NCBI RefSeq assembly: GCF_000143415.4 | Contig: NW_003314329.1 | Location: 633,774-697,773 of the forward strand | Source: Selaginella moellendorffii | Lineage: Eukaryota; Streptophyta; Lycopodiopsida; Selaginellales; Selaginellaceae | Reading direction: 5' to 3' | DNA length: 64,000 bases | Shown here: positions 34,016 to 46,969 of the stretch, one piece after another | Numbering within the stretch: the first letter of the stretch is position 1 | Layout of the letters: each line of letters opens with the position of its first letter | Position numbers and translations under genes: made by a program | The notes under the pieces: generated by a model | Databases searched by the model: none | What the model was told of the DNA's origin: nothing | Seen by the model: only the letters and a program-made list of their open reading frames with translations

Positions 34016-35366
34016 TGAGTAAGACACAAATCCCTAATCCCCAAAGTGGAGTTGAAAGAGTGCCATGTGGTAGTGGCTGAAGCAAAAGCCAAACGAGTGT
34101 AACATGTTTGGACTAAAAGCTCCAACTTGAAAAGTTGAGAGCAGGAGTGGAACTCCTAACGAAAACTCGAGGAACGGGCACGAGGCAAGCAATAAGAGAG
34201 TCTCTAGAAAAGGGACCGAGATGGAGTCTGAGATGTAGTTCAAGATGGACCAAGATGGAGTCCGAGATGAACCCGAGACGCAGTTCGAGATGGACCCGAG
34301 ATGCAGTCCGAGATGGACCGAGATGGACTGAGATGGAGTCTAAGATGGAACCGAGATGGAGTTTGAGATGGAGTCTGAGATGGTGTCTGAGATGGACTCA
34401 AGATGGAATCTGAGATGGAGTCCGAGATGGAGTCTGAGATGGAGTCCGAGATGGTGTCCAAGATGGACCCAAGATGGAATTCGAGATGGAGTCTGAGATT
34501 GACTTGAGATGGAATCCGAGATGGACCGAGATGGAGTCCAAAATGGAGTCCGAGATGGATCTGAGATGGACCCGAGATGGAACCTGAGACGAGACCGAGA
34601 CCAAGACCAAGACCGAGACTGAGACTGAGTCCCAGTTCGAGACTAAGTCCGAGTCCAAGTCTGAGTCTGAATACTAAAGTTGTTGGGTGAAAGCCCAAAG
34701 CAATCGTCTCCTGGGGGGGGGGGGGTGCTGCGGGGGAGAGTGTGAGGCTTGGACCCTAGTGGAGCCAGTTTGGCTAGGAAAGGCCAGTTTGGCTAAGGAA
34801 GGCCATACCCAACTATTAGGTGATGAGATAACCACTGGGAAGTCCAAGGCTAGAGTGAATACAAATTGACAAGCGGGGTAGTTTGGTGAAGTGTACAAGA
34901 GCCGGCACTTGGATACTTAGCATGGCTTAACAGAACTTTGCTCTAAACCCATGGCTAGAGCACCCAAAGGTGGAAGGCAGGGAGAGTACCTATAGGGCTC
35001 GCGTAGGGCTATGGTGTTCTGAAATGTTGTCCTGAAGTCTCAAACTATGGAAAGGAAGAGGAGCAGTCTTTGAGAGACGGGACTGTGATGCAAGTGGTGT
35101 TAGACCACCGGTGTGACCAAGGTGAAGGGGCATGGCCTTAGCGTAACGGGCGGATATATCAATGGTACCTTGGGGTGTCAGTCATGGGGCCAAATATGTG
35201 GAACACTTGGACCAAGTGCAAAGGTTGAGTGGCATGGATGCTATTCTCAGGGATAGCAAGCCCTAAGTCTGGTATAGGACTTATAGAAGTTGTGAGTGAA
35301 ACTCCTCCAAGTGGTTGGTGGTGTGGTTAAGTGACTAAAGTAGAATGGAAAATTTAGTCACTTACA

Positions 35367-38300
35367 ACTTGGTATCGGAGCTGTTCCTTAGTCCGAATTT
35401 TATTGGTGCTCAAGTATATCACCACTTGTGTTGGCATTGCAAGGTCCTAGGAGTGGGCCGATCCTTGAGGAGTAGCAGGTCGGGAGGACATGGCTCTCCA
35501 CTACAATTTATATGTGAACTTGTAAGCAAGGTGGTGGATAGAAAGGGCCAATAAGAGAACGACTTTGGGATTTTAGGAATAGTATAAGGTTTTCCTCAGA
35601 CAATTAAGGATGTGATCCAAATGAGCGTTTGACTTAATAAATTTGCTAATATAGTTGTGGTAAACAACTATAGATGGGATCATAGGGAAGATAGAGATTT
35701 CAAAACAATAAAGGAGTCACAAGATTACCCTCATATAGTACACTTGCAAAGATGGTCCTTGTTAGTAAAGCATGAATATAAAAAGTTATATTCTAGTGAG
35801 CTAGCACCTCAAAGTAAGTTCGTATGGGTCGTCAGATTAGCAAAGTCCAAATGTTAAATGATTCAAGTAGAGTCAAGAAATGATTGTAAATGATTGGTGG
35901 AAGCATCTGAACTAAAATGTGTTGTACCCTACGAAGGATAGGGAGGATCATAAGATTTAAGTATGAGAATAGTGAGTATCTCATTGATGGTAGAATATGC
36001 CATATTAAAGTCGTGGGAAAGATGTTCCTAAAAGAAAGCAACTTTAGCACAGAATTGTATGTGAACACTATGGTATAGTGCTAACTAATAGTTGGCATAA
36101 GAAACAACTGTGTTGGTCTTGGCAAAGACCTAGACAAAAGTGGGAAGTGTCATAAAGGTAAAGTCATGGAACATATGGTGTGGAGACACTAAATATGCCA
36201 AGGTGTGTTGCCTTGATGTTAAGTTGGCAGGTTCATGAGAACCCTTACCAAAGGAATCCCAATAGAAATGGGAATGGAATAACCTAAGTTGGAAGGCATA
36301 TGGTTAGAAGGTGATGACCCAAATAATGATGGAGGTGTGGAAGCACTAGCAATGAGTTGTAGGATTTGATAATTATGAAGCAACTAAGCAAAAGGTGCAA
36401 AATAAATAATTGAATTAATATAAGTTAACTACCAAAGACTTTTTATTGGGATAAGAAAGTTAGATATACCCCTCTAGGGGATAAATTGCTTATGTTAAGA
36501 TATAGTAAATCAATGTCGTAAAGGGTGTCAAAGAAGGTTATCATTGGGACACCAAAACACTCTAAAACACCAGGGAATGGTGTTTGGAATTATGAGGGCA
36601 TTAGATAAGGCCCAAGGGACTAAGTCCCTAGTGAATAATGGATAGGAAATGCTATCCAACGTCTAAAGTTACGGAGATAGGAGAAATTTGTTTATTCAAA
36701 TTGGATAAAGCCAAAAAGGGATTTTAGCATAGGTAACAATGGGTATAAAGAGGCCCAAGTGTAACGACGTTAATCCCAATGTGTGGGATTATATAGTGAG
36801 CATATCCAGATTAAAGAACCACTCCCTAAGTTATTGGGTAGGTTTGTCATAATACTTGCTAAGGCATGGTAGAAAGTACAAAACTACTTGCGTAGATGGA
36901 AGAAGAATAACTAAAAGGAAGGTATAAGGCTAAAATGTAAGTAATAAAAAGATAGAGCCAAATGATAGGAATTGTAGGACATAACTAAGGGTGGTTATGT
37001 AAGTTAAGAGTGGAGAATCAAATGAGTGCTCGAACGTGTTGCTATTAGCAACCATGATGCTATGGAGAGTCTAAAGTATATAATTGCCCATGTTAGATTG
37101 CATAACAAATAGAAAGTTTGTGAAAGGAGAGGTCTTAGCAAACTAAAGAAGAGAGTCCCTTCATAAGTAGATTAGTATCTAGAAAAACAAGTGTAAATGG
37201 TTTATAAAACACACGAAATCAAAGTGGTACAGCAAAAGCGTGGTCTTGAAGCTTGCTATGAGGCGAGACTATTAAGGTTGAGGAAATAGTCTCTGAGTGT
37301 TCAAAAAGATGGCTTTGAACAAAAGTCGATAGTTAAGGACTTTCACACTTATGCATGAAACCATATTACGCTAGTTGAGTGATTTGTCAAGTGAGATCGG
37401 CAAGTTAGGGGAACAAAGACCCTAGTTGAAGGTGTTAACTTCAAAAAGAGGTAGCCCATGGGGCCAAGCATGGAGGAGTCCATGCATGATCATAGACTAG
37501 TCTAATGAAAAGATTTAGCAATGAGGAGGAATTAAGTTCCTAAGTTGTGATCCATAACATGCTTTAAGTATATGTTAATGCAGTAGTGAAGGGAGTCATA
37601 CCAGACATCCTGGGTAATGTCGTTTGTAAATGCATATACAGAGGTTGGGTTCGAGTCCCAACTCACTAAGGCGTAGTGATAGTTTGGAATATGAGGACAC
37701 TTATTTTTCAATGGTCATAGACTCTCAATAAGGAGACTGGCTTGGGCACAGTGCCAAGTGGGGGATGCCCTAGAGTCGTGATGCACGATTAGATTGTTTA
37801 GTGTGAAACTTAGCATATCTAACTTGAACACTTTAGTGCAAGTAGCACCAAGGATGTGGTGAATGAGATGGAGATACCCAGTCTCAATTGCTTTAGATCC
37901 TTGGTTAGAAGGGTTAGCTTGGGCGCACTGCCAAGTGTGGGGGATGCCCTTGGGGTCATGGTTAACAATTTAAAGTTCTAGAAAACATAATACCTATTGG
38001 CAAACCATTTAAGTTATCAAAGTTAGATCACTAGGTGATCTTATGGCTAAGCAAAGACAAAGTCCTAAAGAATAAAGTTCTTAGTTCAAAATGTTAATTT
38101 GAATTATTGATAATGGTGTGGCTTGGCCAAGATGACCAAGTGAGAAGGACAAATAAAGGCAATGAACTATAACAATACAATGGTATTATAAGATCAAGAA
38201 AATAGTTTCCAAGGAAGGACCTATGGGTGGGTTGCAAGGTTAGGCTATGGATAGAGCCCAAAGTAGAAAATATTCAAGAGACTTACTAGGGGTGAATACA

Positions 38301-39085
38301 CCATAGATTTGGCAAAAGCAAAGCTTTTGTTATGGAACCAAAAGAGATACCTCAAAGATGGAGGTAATAATTCTATGTTGCTTGAAGTAACAATTAAAGG
38401 ATGGGAGCAAAAGATTAGTGGCCAAGAATGGGCCATGAAAATCATTAGAAGGAATCTAAATGGCCATATTAGGCAAAGAACACTCATAAATTAGGTGTTA
38501 ATGGATTTTGGGAAAGGAAATATATTTCAAAGAATGGATTCCCCAAATGCTCTAATTTGGCAAAGGAGAAAGCTCCAAGGGAGAGAGTGGCAAGCTAGAC
38601 AAATGATAGGGTTGTAGACAGCCCTAGCACAAATTATTTTTATTTTTATGCCACTTTAGGCATTAAGTTTGGTGTCCTCAAGTATAATACTTCTTAGGAT
38701 AGGGGAGTGGAGCTTGCATAACATGTGCAATGCAAGGTGTTAGAGATACCTAGGAAATTGACTTTGAGAAATCATAGTTAAAAGGTTCCAAAGTGACTCC
38801 ACCACCCATAGACGAAGTTTGATGTCCTCATTGAATAATAAACATTTTTATAAAGTAACCCCATCATGAATTACCACTTCTCATCCTTTAATATCTTTCA
38901 ATGATTTGACACTGAAGGCTCACTTAACTTTGTCCATCTTCTAAGGAGTATAGCATTTCCAATATGGACCACTTGTGGTGGTTCTCTCACTTTATTGGTT
39001 TAGTTTTCACTAAACTCATTAAAGGAACCTTCTCTATCTCAATCCCCCTACTCATTCTCGAGTAGTCTAAACTTTAATTAATATA
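35367..39085 (+). other. Non-coding interior of LTR1 element F
   Basis: 3.7 kb with no gag, protease, reverse transcriptase or integrase in any frame. Only short unrelated open frames occur. The first half aligns with E1, E2 and D interiors; the last 0.8 kb aligns with 17500-18198. Repeated short phrases such as CTTGGGC-CA-TGCCAAGTG-GGGGATGCCC occur twice (37740-37765 and 37918-37945), pointing to an internal duplication. Conservation between copies without coding suggests required RNA signals or simply shared descent. Confidence 0.7.
38786..39085 (-). other. Inverted segment at the 3' end of element F interior
   Basis: After CCAAAGTG the sequence reads ACTCCACCACCCATAGACGA and onward, the reverse complement of 18033-18198. 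In that other copy the same segment ends in the purine run next to the LTR. In F it is flipped and enlarged by about 130 bp, and the LTR follows ATAACCATTG. The polypurine tract is therefore no longer next to the LTR in F. Confidence 0.7.
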
Positions 39086-42000
39086 ACCATTGTGTGAGAA
39101 ACAAATCTTTAGAAAAGGGACACAAGAGGACCAATACATGACATGTCGTGGAGCTGAGATGGATCCGAGATGGAGTTTAAGATGGACCCGAGATGGAGTC
39201 TGAGATGGACCGAGATGGAGTCCAAGATGGGCCTGAGACAGAGTCTAAGATGGAGTCTGAGAAGGACTCGAGATGGAGTTCAAGGTCAAGGCCGAGACTG
39301 AGACTGAGACCGAGAACAAAACCGGGACTGAGACTAAGACTGAGTTCGAGTCCGAGTCCGAGCTCGAGTTAGAGTCTGAGTCCGAGGGTGAAAGCCCAAA
39401 GCATTCATCTCCCAGACTTTGGGGGGTTTGGTGAGCTCCAAAAGTATAGTAAGGGGAGGACTGCAATGGAGCCAATTTGGCTAGGAAAGGCCAGTGTGAC
39501 CAAAGAAAGTTATACCTATGTGATAGGTGATGATAAAACCACTAAAGAGTCCAAAGCTAAAGTGAATACAAATAGACAAGCAGGGTAGCTTGGTGAAGCG
39601 TTCAAGAGCTGACTCTAGCTCCCCTAGGATATCAAATGGTTGATGCTTCCAATCCAAGTGTGGGTGGCACTATTTACTTGGATACCTAGTGTGGCTCATT
39701 GAAACCTCGCTCTAGCCACATGGTTAGGGCATGGGTAGAGCACTCAAAGGTAGAAAGTGGGGAGAGTACCCATGAGGCTCACGTAGAGCCACGGTGTTTC
39801 GAAATGTCATCCCAAAGTCTAGTGTAATAACCAAGGATATGATGTGAGGAAGTCCCAAAGGACAATAAGACTTAGTGGTCGGGCTTTTGGGCCTTGACCC
39901 AATGGCGGTGTTAGCAAGCATGGCCAAGGATGAAAAGGGACTTGGTAAGGAGGGGCTAGGTAGTTTTTGAGTTGAGCTCAAGTCAATGAAAGTCAATATA
40001 GTCCACTAAATACAAAAGTTGATGTTTAAATGATTGGTTCGGGACAAACCAACAATTCTATTCAAAACTTAAGACATATTTTCAGGTCAAGAAAAAGCTA
40101 AATAATATAAATCTAATAAGAAAATAAATATCATAAGTCAAAGAAGAAACTCTATATTACCACTAAAAAGTTCGACTAAAGAGAAAACTAAACTTAGTCT
40201 TCCTAGGCATCCACATCCACAAAAGGAGGAGTTTGTATAGTACTATGCTCTCTAACTGTGGGCTCTTGTTGTATATGAGCTTATGCCATTGCTTCTGCAT
40301 AACATGGCAAATTATAGCCCACATCATCGATCCACCTAATATACACAACCACGATGGAATTACTATAAGGAGAAATTTATACTTTATTATCACTTGTTAT
40401 ACAATGTCCTAAGAACACCTTCAAATGCACTCTCCTTCTCTAGTGCAAAAACTACACGCCCAGTCTCTTTAGCCGCTAGCACCATCAAACCAAAACCTAT
40501 TGTAACATCAAGCACAATCCCCTTAGGAGGACAAAACAACTCTAGGAAGATTTGCATGGCCTTTGGTGAATGGTGTCGATAACCAGGGAACTCTATATGA
40601 TGGTCCTTCTCGATGACATTTGGGATGATATTTGTTGAGCTATCATATCTTGGCAATGCCAAACCTGCACGCTCATCAACTCGTGTAATACTGTGATGGC
40701 AAGAGTAGTGGCAGAGAGCATCGTAGTTCCATGCTAAAACTTACAATGAAAAGAGGCAATCAATTTAAGATATTAAAAATAAGGAAATGCAAACCTTTTG
40801 GATTCAGCCACCTGCTCCTTTTGTTTCAACCGGGATGTTTGAGAGTAGGCAGCCTGATGCAAACTCAACCAATCTAGAGTCATCATTCTCCGCCATCGTT
40901 GTAAGAAGACCTCCCCAAAATAAAGAACGGGGAAGAATTACTAGCATAATGCCCTCGTATCGCAACACCTTGGATGCCACATCCACCACTTGAGAAATAT
41001 GGTCCGGTCGAAGGATGTTCTAGGATGGAGTGTCACCTTGTAAAGGTGGTAACCCATCAGGCAGATCGAAGAATGCGAGGTCGATGCCGAAAGTATTGTT
41101 CATTCCCAATCCTCGCATCCATCGATGGAACATAGAAGACTCTTGACTCACATTGTTGGAAAGCTGAAAGTAGTCCCCAATAACTATTTCCACATTGCTA
41201 ACACTTCCCATAGGAGAAAGAGGGCAAACCTAAATAGTGTTCAAAACCAGGAAATATTAAAATTAATACATGTTTTGTTTCATACTTGTTTATGTGAAGC
41301 CGATGAAGATAACTCTTGGAGGTCATCCTCTGTAGCAGTGGGGAGGGATGGAAAGAATGCATTTGTACGTTGACGTATAGAGTGTTGGCTGGTTTCTCCA
41401 ACATCTACAACCAAATTACAATAAGCAAGGTCATTGGAAATCAAGTTCTTACTCTCTTGGACGTCCTCACTATAGAACTGCCTTCATATAATTCGAGCAG
41501 TCGGGGCTGGACGAGCAGTGGTAGTAGGATCTGGGGAATGAGCAATTGCTATAGGATGAGATGGGGCAGGAGAGTTTTCAGCCGGGTTCTCCACTCGTTC
41601 ATCTTCGGTCTGCTCAATATGAATCTCATCCCTGTCTTGAGGCATCTCCACTCCCTCCAAAAGTGCCTCTACAATAAAGTAGAAACATAAGTTACTACTA
41701 GCAAATTTTACTCATCAAACCTAGATGACACTTGAGGTAGAGATCAAGCTCAAAAGGTGACGATGGCATTTGCCTCCACAACTCCAAATACCATGGACAA
41801 AGTTCTCGCTCCCGTGCAATGGAACACTGAAACTCTGGCTCATACATGCCAAGTTTCTTCCCACCAGTTAAGAGCTTGAGAAAAACACTTGTTGTATACA
41901 TTGGAGCACTTGGGCAATGATTTAAATACCTACAAAAGAGTCATGATTAAATAAACAAATCAATTTTTTGCAATGTACCTATATGCCATGCGATTTGAGA

Positions 42001-42632
42001 AAAATGGTTGGCCCGGCTGGTTCTTGAAATCCATAGAGCTTGAGTTGCCATCAGGAAGCCATCCATCCCCAAGCTCTTGAAGGGAAACTCGAACATATTC
42101 TGGAAGTGTTATGCCAATGTGGGCACTAGTAAGGAACTTCATATCCCATACTTGAAGTAGCTCCTTAGCAGCTGCAATACTCTGAGTGACATAGAGCTTC
42201 TCCTTCATCATATTCTCAAGTTTGCTCTCCAACCTCTTATCATTGTTACGATGCCAAGTGTTGAGGAGTTCCAAGCAAGAGGTTTGTTCATTGAATGAGA
42301 GCTTGCTTTTTGCGATGTTATAGATTGTTATGATCCGGCACAAAAAGACAGAGATCTAGTCGCCCTAGACTATGCTATGCCACCTCTTGAGGTTCCTCAC
42401 CACCCAACCACCCCCGAGCTACTTCAAAAACTCCACTGTGCCGCCGCTCCACTGTGAGCCCTAGAGCAGGTTAAGTCCCTTACCCTAACATGCCTTAATA
42501 TACCCTTGAGCCTCCCTTTGACTGACATTGACCACATAGTCAAAGCTGGCACCTAACAATTCTTCCCCCCCAACAAAGTCCTTGTCCCAAGGACGAGTTG
42601 TACTGGTGATCACCCTTTCTGGGGAACCCTGC

Positions 42633-45600
42633 TCAAGCTCCTAGTCCATCTTCCACAGTCGTATACATCAAGAAGGCATTGGGCCCGTCACTCCGAGATA
42701 GTACACCTTTCAACTGGCTGACATAAAATACCAGATGAACTTTCACCTCAGCTGGCAGCCGCACCCTATAAGCCGTTGTACCAATGCGCTCCAGCACTTC
42801 ATATGGACTAGCATATCGATAGGAAAGTTTATCACTCTTCCCTGTCTGTAAAGGCACCAAGGTGTTCCGCTGCTCATTTGACGGAAAGATCACGCGCACA
42901 AAGATGAGATCACCCATCTTATATTCTCGGAATTAGCGATGCTCATTGGCAAAATTCTCTGCTCTATCCTGAGCTGCTTGCAAATTCCATTTACACACCA
43001 CCAAAATCTCATCAAGTTCTGTGGCCAAATCAGTTGCCTCAGAATGAAGCTTATCTTGAACGTCCTTACTCAAATGCAATCCCAACTCCACCGCTGTTCG
43101 AGGATGCCTTCCAAACATGGCAAAGTAAGGACTTAGCTTAGTTCCACTGTGTTGGCTATTGTTGTAAGAAAATTGCACCAACGGAAGATATAAATCCCAC
43201 TGTCCTTGCCTTTGACCAATGCTACAACGTAGTATATCCTCCACCACCTGATTCACACGCTCAGTTTGCCCATCCGTTTGAGGATGATCTCCACTCGAGA
43301 GTTTCAAAGTCACTTGCATAGCCTTTGCAAAGCTTTTCCAAAATCCACTTGTGAACTTTGAATCTTGATCACTAATGATATCCTCTGGCAAACCAAAATC
43401 AAGAAAAACCTTCTCCAAGTAAACCGCAGCCAAGTCTGAGGTAGTGACAGTCTTCTGAAGAGCCAACAACCGTACATACTTCGTCAACCAATCCACTATG
43501 ACCCATACTTGCTCCTTTTGCCTCTATGTTCATGGCAAATAAGTGATGAAGTCCATAGAGATACTACACCAACGGCTTTGAGGAATAGGTAAAGGTTGCA
43601 AAAGTCCCTCCGGCTTCTCCAGTGGCACCTTAACCCGTTGACAAAGCTCGCATGATTTACAATACTTGAGGATATCAGCCTTCATATTCCTCCAATAAAA
43701 GTTGCACTTAATCAACTCATATGTCTTTTTCCCCCCAAAATGAATGGCCTTTGGAAAATCATAATAGTGGAATAAAACTTGAGTAATTAACACATCCACC
43801 CGTGGCAAATATACACGGCCATTGTAGTAGAGAATCCCATCCACCAATGAGAAAGGAGCTTCCATTTAGTCTCGCAAAGAGGCCACTTCAGCATCCTGAG
43901 CCTGAGCATGCTCAACCAACTGCCCAAACTCGCTAACCACCTTACTCAAATGATGACAAAATCGTGTTTGTAACGTCATCACATGATGAACACGAGATAA
44001 AGCATCTGCCACCACATTTGATTTTCCTGGACGATGCTCAATAGGAAACTCCCCAAACTCCATAAATTTGACCATCCAACGAGCTTGCTTAGTGTTTAAC
44101 TCCTTCTGTGTGAAAAAATACACAAGTGGTTTGTGATCTATCAACACCACGAACACTGCACCATAAAGATAATGCCACCATGTCCGCAAAGCATGAACAA
44201 TAGAGAGTAACTTTTGCTCATATGTGGAATAGCATTGCCCCGCGGAATTCAAAGTTTGACTCTCATATGCAATAGGCTGTCCCTCTTGTATGAGAACTCC
44301 TCCCAGTGCATAACCACTCGTATCGTATGTCACCTCATAAGGTTTCGATGGATCAGCAATGTGAAGCACTAGAGTCTCGCTCAACAATCATTTCAGCGCC
44401 ACAAAACTCTCCTCTTGTGGCTTCTTCCACTCGAATGGCACATTCTTGCGTAACAACCGCGTCAAAGGAATAGCCACCTCTGCAAACTTATGCTGGAAAC
44501 GTCAGTAGTAACTACCTATACCAAGAAAATTGCGCAACTCAGCCACTATAGTTGGTGTAGGCCAGTTTTCCACCACAGCCACCTTCCTTGGATCCGTCTT
44601 GACACCCTTAGATGTCACAATATGGCCTAGATATTCCACCTCCGACTTTGCAAATTCATATTTGCTCTTTTTTGCATAAAGTTTGCTGTCTCGAAGTAAC
44701 AAAAGAACCTTGCGCAAATGCACCCTATGCTCCTCCATATTCTTGCTAAAAACAAGAATATCGTCCAAGAAAATCTCCACAAACTCATGAAGATAATGCC
44801 CAAATACCTTTGTCATCAACCGAGTAAATGTGGCCGATGCATTTGTCAAACCAAACGGCATAATTGTAAACTCAAAATGTCCGAAGCTTGTGTTGAATGC
44901 CGTCTTGGAGATAGATGCATCATCCATTGCAATCTGATGATATCCACTCCTCAGATCAATCTTGGTAAACACTCGTGCTTCACCAAGCTTGTCTAGGATA
45001 TCATCCACACATGGCATCAGCATCTTATCCTTCACTGTCTTCTTGTTCAAAGTGCGGTAGTCAATACACATTCGCATTGAACCGTCCTTCTTCACAAGCA
45101 AGACTGGAGCATCAAACGGAGACTTACTTGGCTGAATAAATCCAAACTCAAGTAACTCCTTGACTTGTCGTTGAACTTCTTGCTCCTCCGCATAACTTAA
45201 CCGAAATGGACGCCAGTAAATTGGTCGCGTCCCCGGCTCCAATGGAATCCCATGCTCCACACCTTGTAATGGAGGCAATCCATGAGGAAGTTCAGATGGA
45301 AAAACATCAGAAAACTCGTCTAGTACATCCCGTACTACTGCTTCTCCCCCACACGTGCCTTGGTCCCCCAAGTCACGAACAAACAGCAAGTAACTCGAAA
45401 GTGCTTTTCCATTACGACAAGCCTGCTTCAAAGATGTAGCAGAGAGCATAACAACTGGTGGTTGAATGCCCTTGCCAAACCACACATCTTTAACGCCACC
45501 ATACTCCAGCGAGATACGCTTAATACTCCACCTTATCTCTGGATCCACCTTCACCAACCATGGCATCCCGAGAATGAGATCCACATGATGGATATCCGCG

Positions 45601-45872
45601 AGATAAAAAATCTCCACAAGTGTAGTTTTGCCAACCAACACTTCCAGCCCCTCGACACAAGCATCGAAATGCTGAGTAGAGGTAGCTGCACCTTCCACTG
45701 TGTATGGAAGAATGCTGCGTGTGACCAGGCCATGCTCCGCAACAAACTTTGCAGAAACAAAGTTGTCATCACTCCCACTATCCAGTAAAATCCGCACTGG
45801 ATTGCCACGGAACACGCCCTCCAGCATTAAAGCTGATTCACACGTATCCTCGAGCTCCATCTTGTTCCACAC
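42633..45872 (-). pseudogene. pol: Gypsy pol: protease, reverse transcriptase, RNase H, integrase
   Basis: One reading frame over 3.2 kb, cut by about six in-frame stops (near 44500, 44390, 43864, two near 43525, and 42930). Order: aspartic protease with LLDSGSDD (~45780); reverse transcriptase with KDGSMRMCIDYRTLN, FTKIDLRSGYHQI, MPFGLTNASATF and catalytic FLDD (~44765); RNase H with AIAYES-like PIAYESQTLN, IDHKPLVYFF and VADALSR (44387-43866); integrase zinc finger CKSCELCQ with upstream paired His; integrase core D (IMDWLTKY), D (ISDQDSKFTSGFW), E (DHPQTDGQTERVNQVVED) (43500-43150); and a C-terminal HLVFYVSQLKG block. No chromodomain seen. Most stops are at codons that fit CGA to TGA or CAA to TAA change. 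Confidence 0.92.
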
Positions 45873-46024
45873 ACAATTGAGCTGACGAGCAACGATCGAA
45901 AGTCACTTCCTCTGACCAGAATGGTTGTTCTCCTCATCCTCACGCTGCAAAGTTTGCAACTTTTTAGTATCTGACTTACTGTGAGAAGAAGATTGGCCAT
46001 TCTTCTTGTCCTGCTGCTTGTTCT

Positions 46025-46969
46025 TCAACTGCGGACAATCAGCCTTGTAGTGTCCAAGTTCGCCGCCTGTCTATAATTCTTCACAAAGAACTTTTGCTTC
46101 TTGGACCCCTTTGCATCTGAAGTAGTCACCACTAACTTCAACTTGTGATGCTTGTTCCCATCCTTGTGTCCACGGCAATCATCACAACAATTCTTGACAG
46201 AAGAACTTTGCAAACGCTTGTGAGACTTGTGCTTGTCATTGTCAAGTCGACGAGCTGCATCAAAGAGCTCCTCCAAACTCTTTGTAGGTTGAGATTGACG
46301 CAAGTGTTGCCGCATGCTCTCACTATGTAGACCATCAATGAAGTAGGACTTGTTCTGATCTAGATCCTTCGTTGGAACACAACTAATCAAGTGAGTAAGC
46401 TTCTCAATATAGTCCCCGAGTGTCATTTTCCCTTGCTGGAAATGTCGAAGTTCCGTATGAGCATTCTCCACATCGTAATGAGGGGCAAAACGTAAATGGA
46501 AAGCAGCCTCAAATTCATCCATGGTAGACACTGGTGGTTTCTTATCCGCAACACGGGACTCCTCAAGCCAATTCCACCATCGAAGACCCACATCATGCAA
46601 AACCATTGGAATAGCCACTAAAGCCTCTGCATCTAGAGTTCCTCTAGCAGCCAAGAATTTCTTCACATTAGCTAGCCAAGAGAGACAGTCATCCACACCA
46701 CCATCACCAGAAAAAGTTGGAATCTTGAGTCAATCTACCAAAGAAGGCTTACTTGGAGCGCTACCCCATCCAGCCTCGAGTGCCTCAACACGCCCATGCA
46801 TGGTATCCATCATGCTATGCATCTCGTCTTGCATCTCTTGCTGATTTTTATTAAGGGCTCACAGCTCATGAACCACATCTTGAATGGTCCAAATCTCTGC
46901 AGCTTCGTCGGCACCATCGTCGGCACCACCATCGACAATAGGATTCCAGCGTTTAGCTTGATCGGCCAT
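46025..46969 (-). pseudogene. gag: Gypsy gag
   Basis: Starts at ATG 46969 (MADQAKRW) just after the primer-binding site. Two TGA stops lie in the first third. The main open part from 46696 shows a retrotransposon gag domain: GLRWWNWLEESR, FEAAFHLRFAPHYDVENAHT, LRHFQQGKMTLGDYIEKLTH and SYFIDGLHSE. The zinc-knuckle region near 46060 is frameshifted; ELGHYKADCPQLK is read in another frame. Capsid-type protein, now broken. Confidence 0.88.

Noticed and set aside
35345-39000. Short frames in the LTR1 interior as gag or accessory genes
   Set aside because: None exceeds about 80 codons, none is shared in frame between copies, and no retroelement motif is present.
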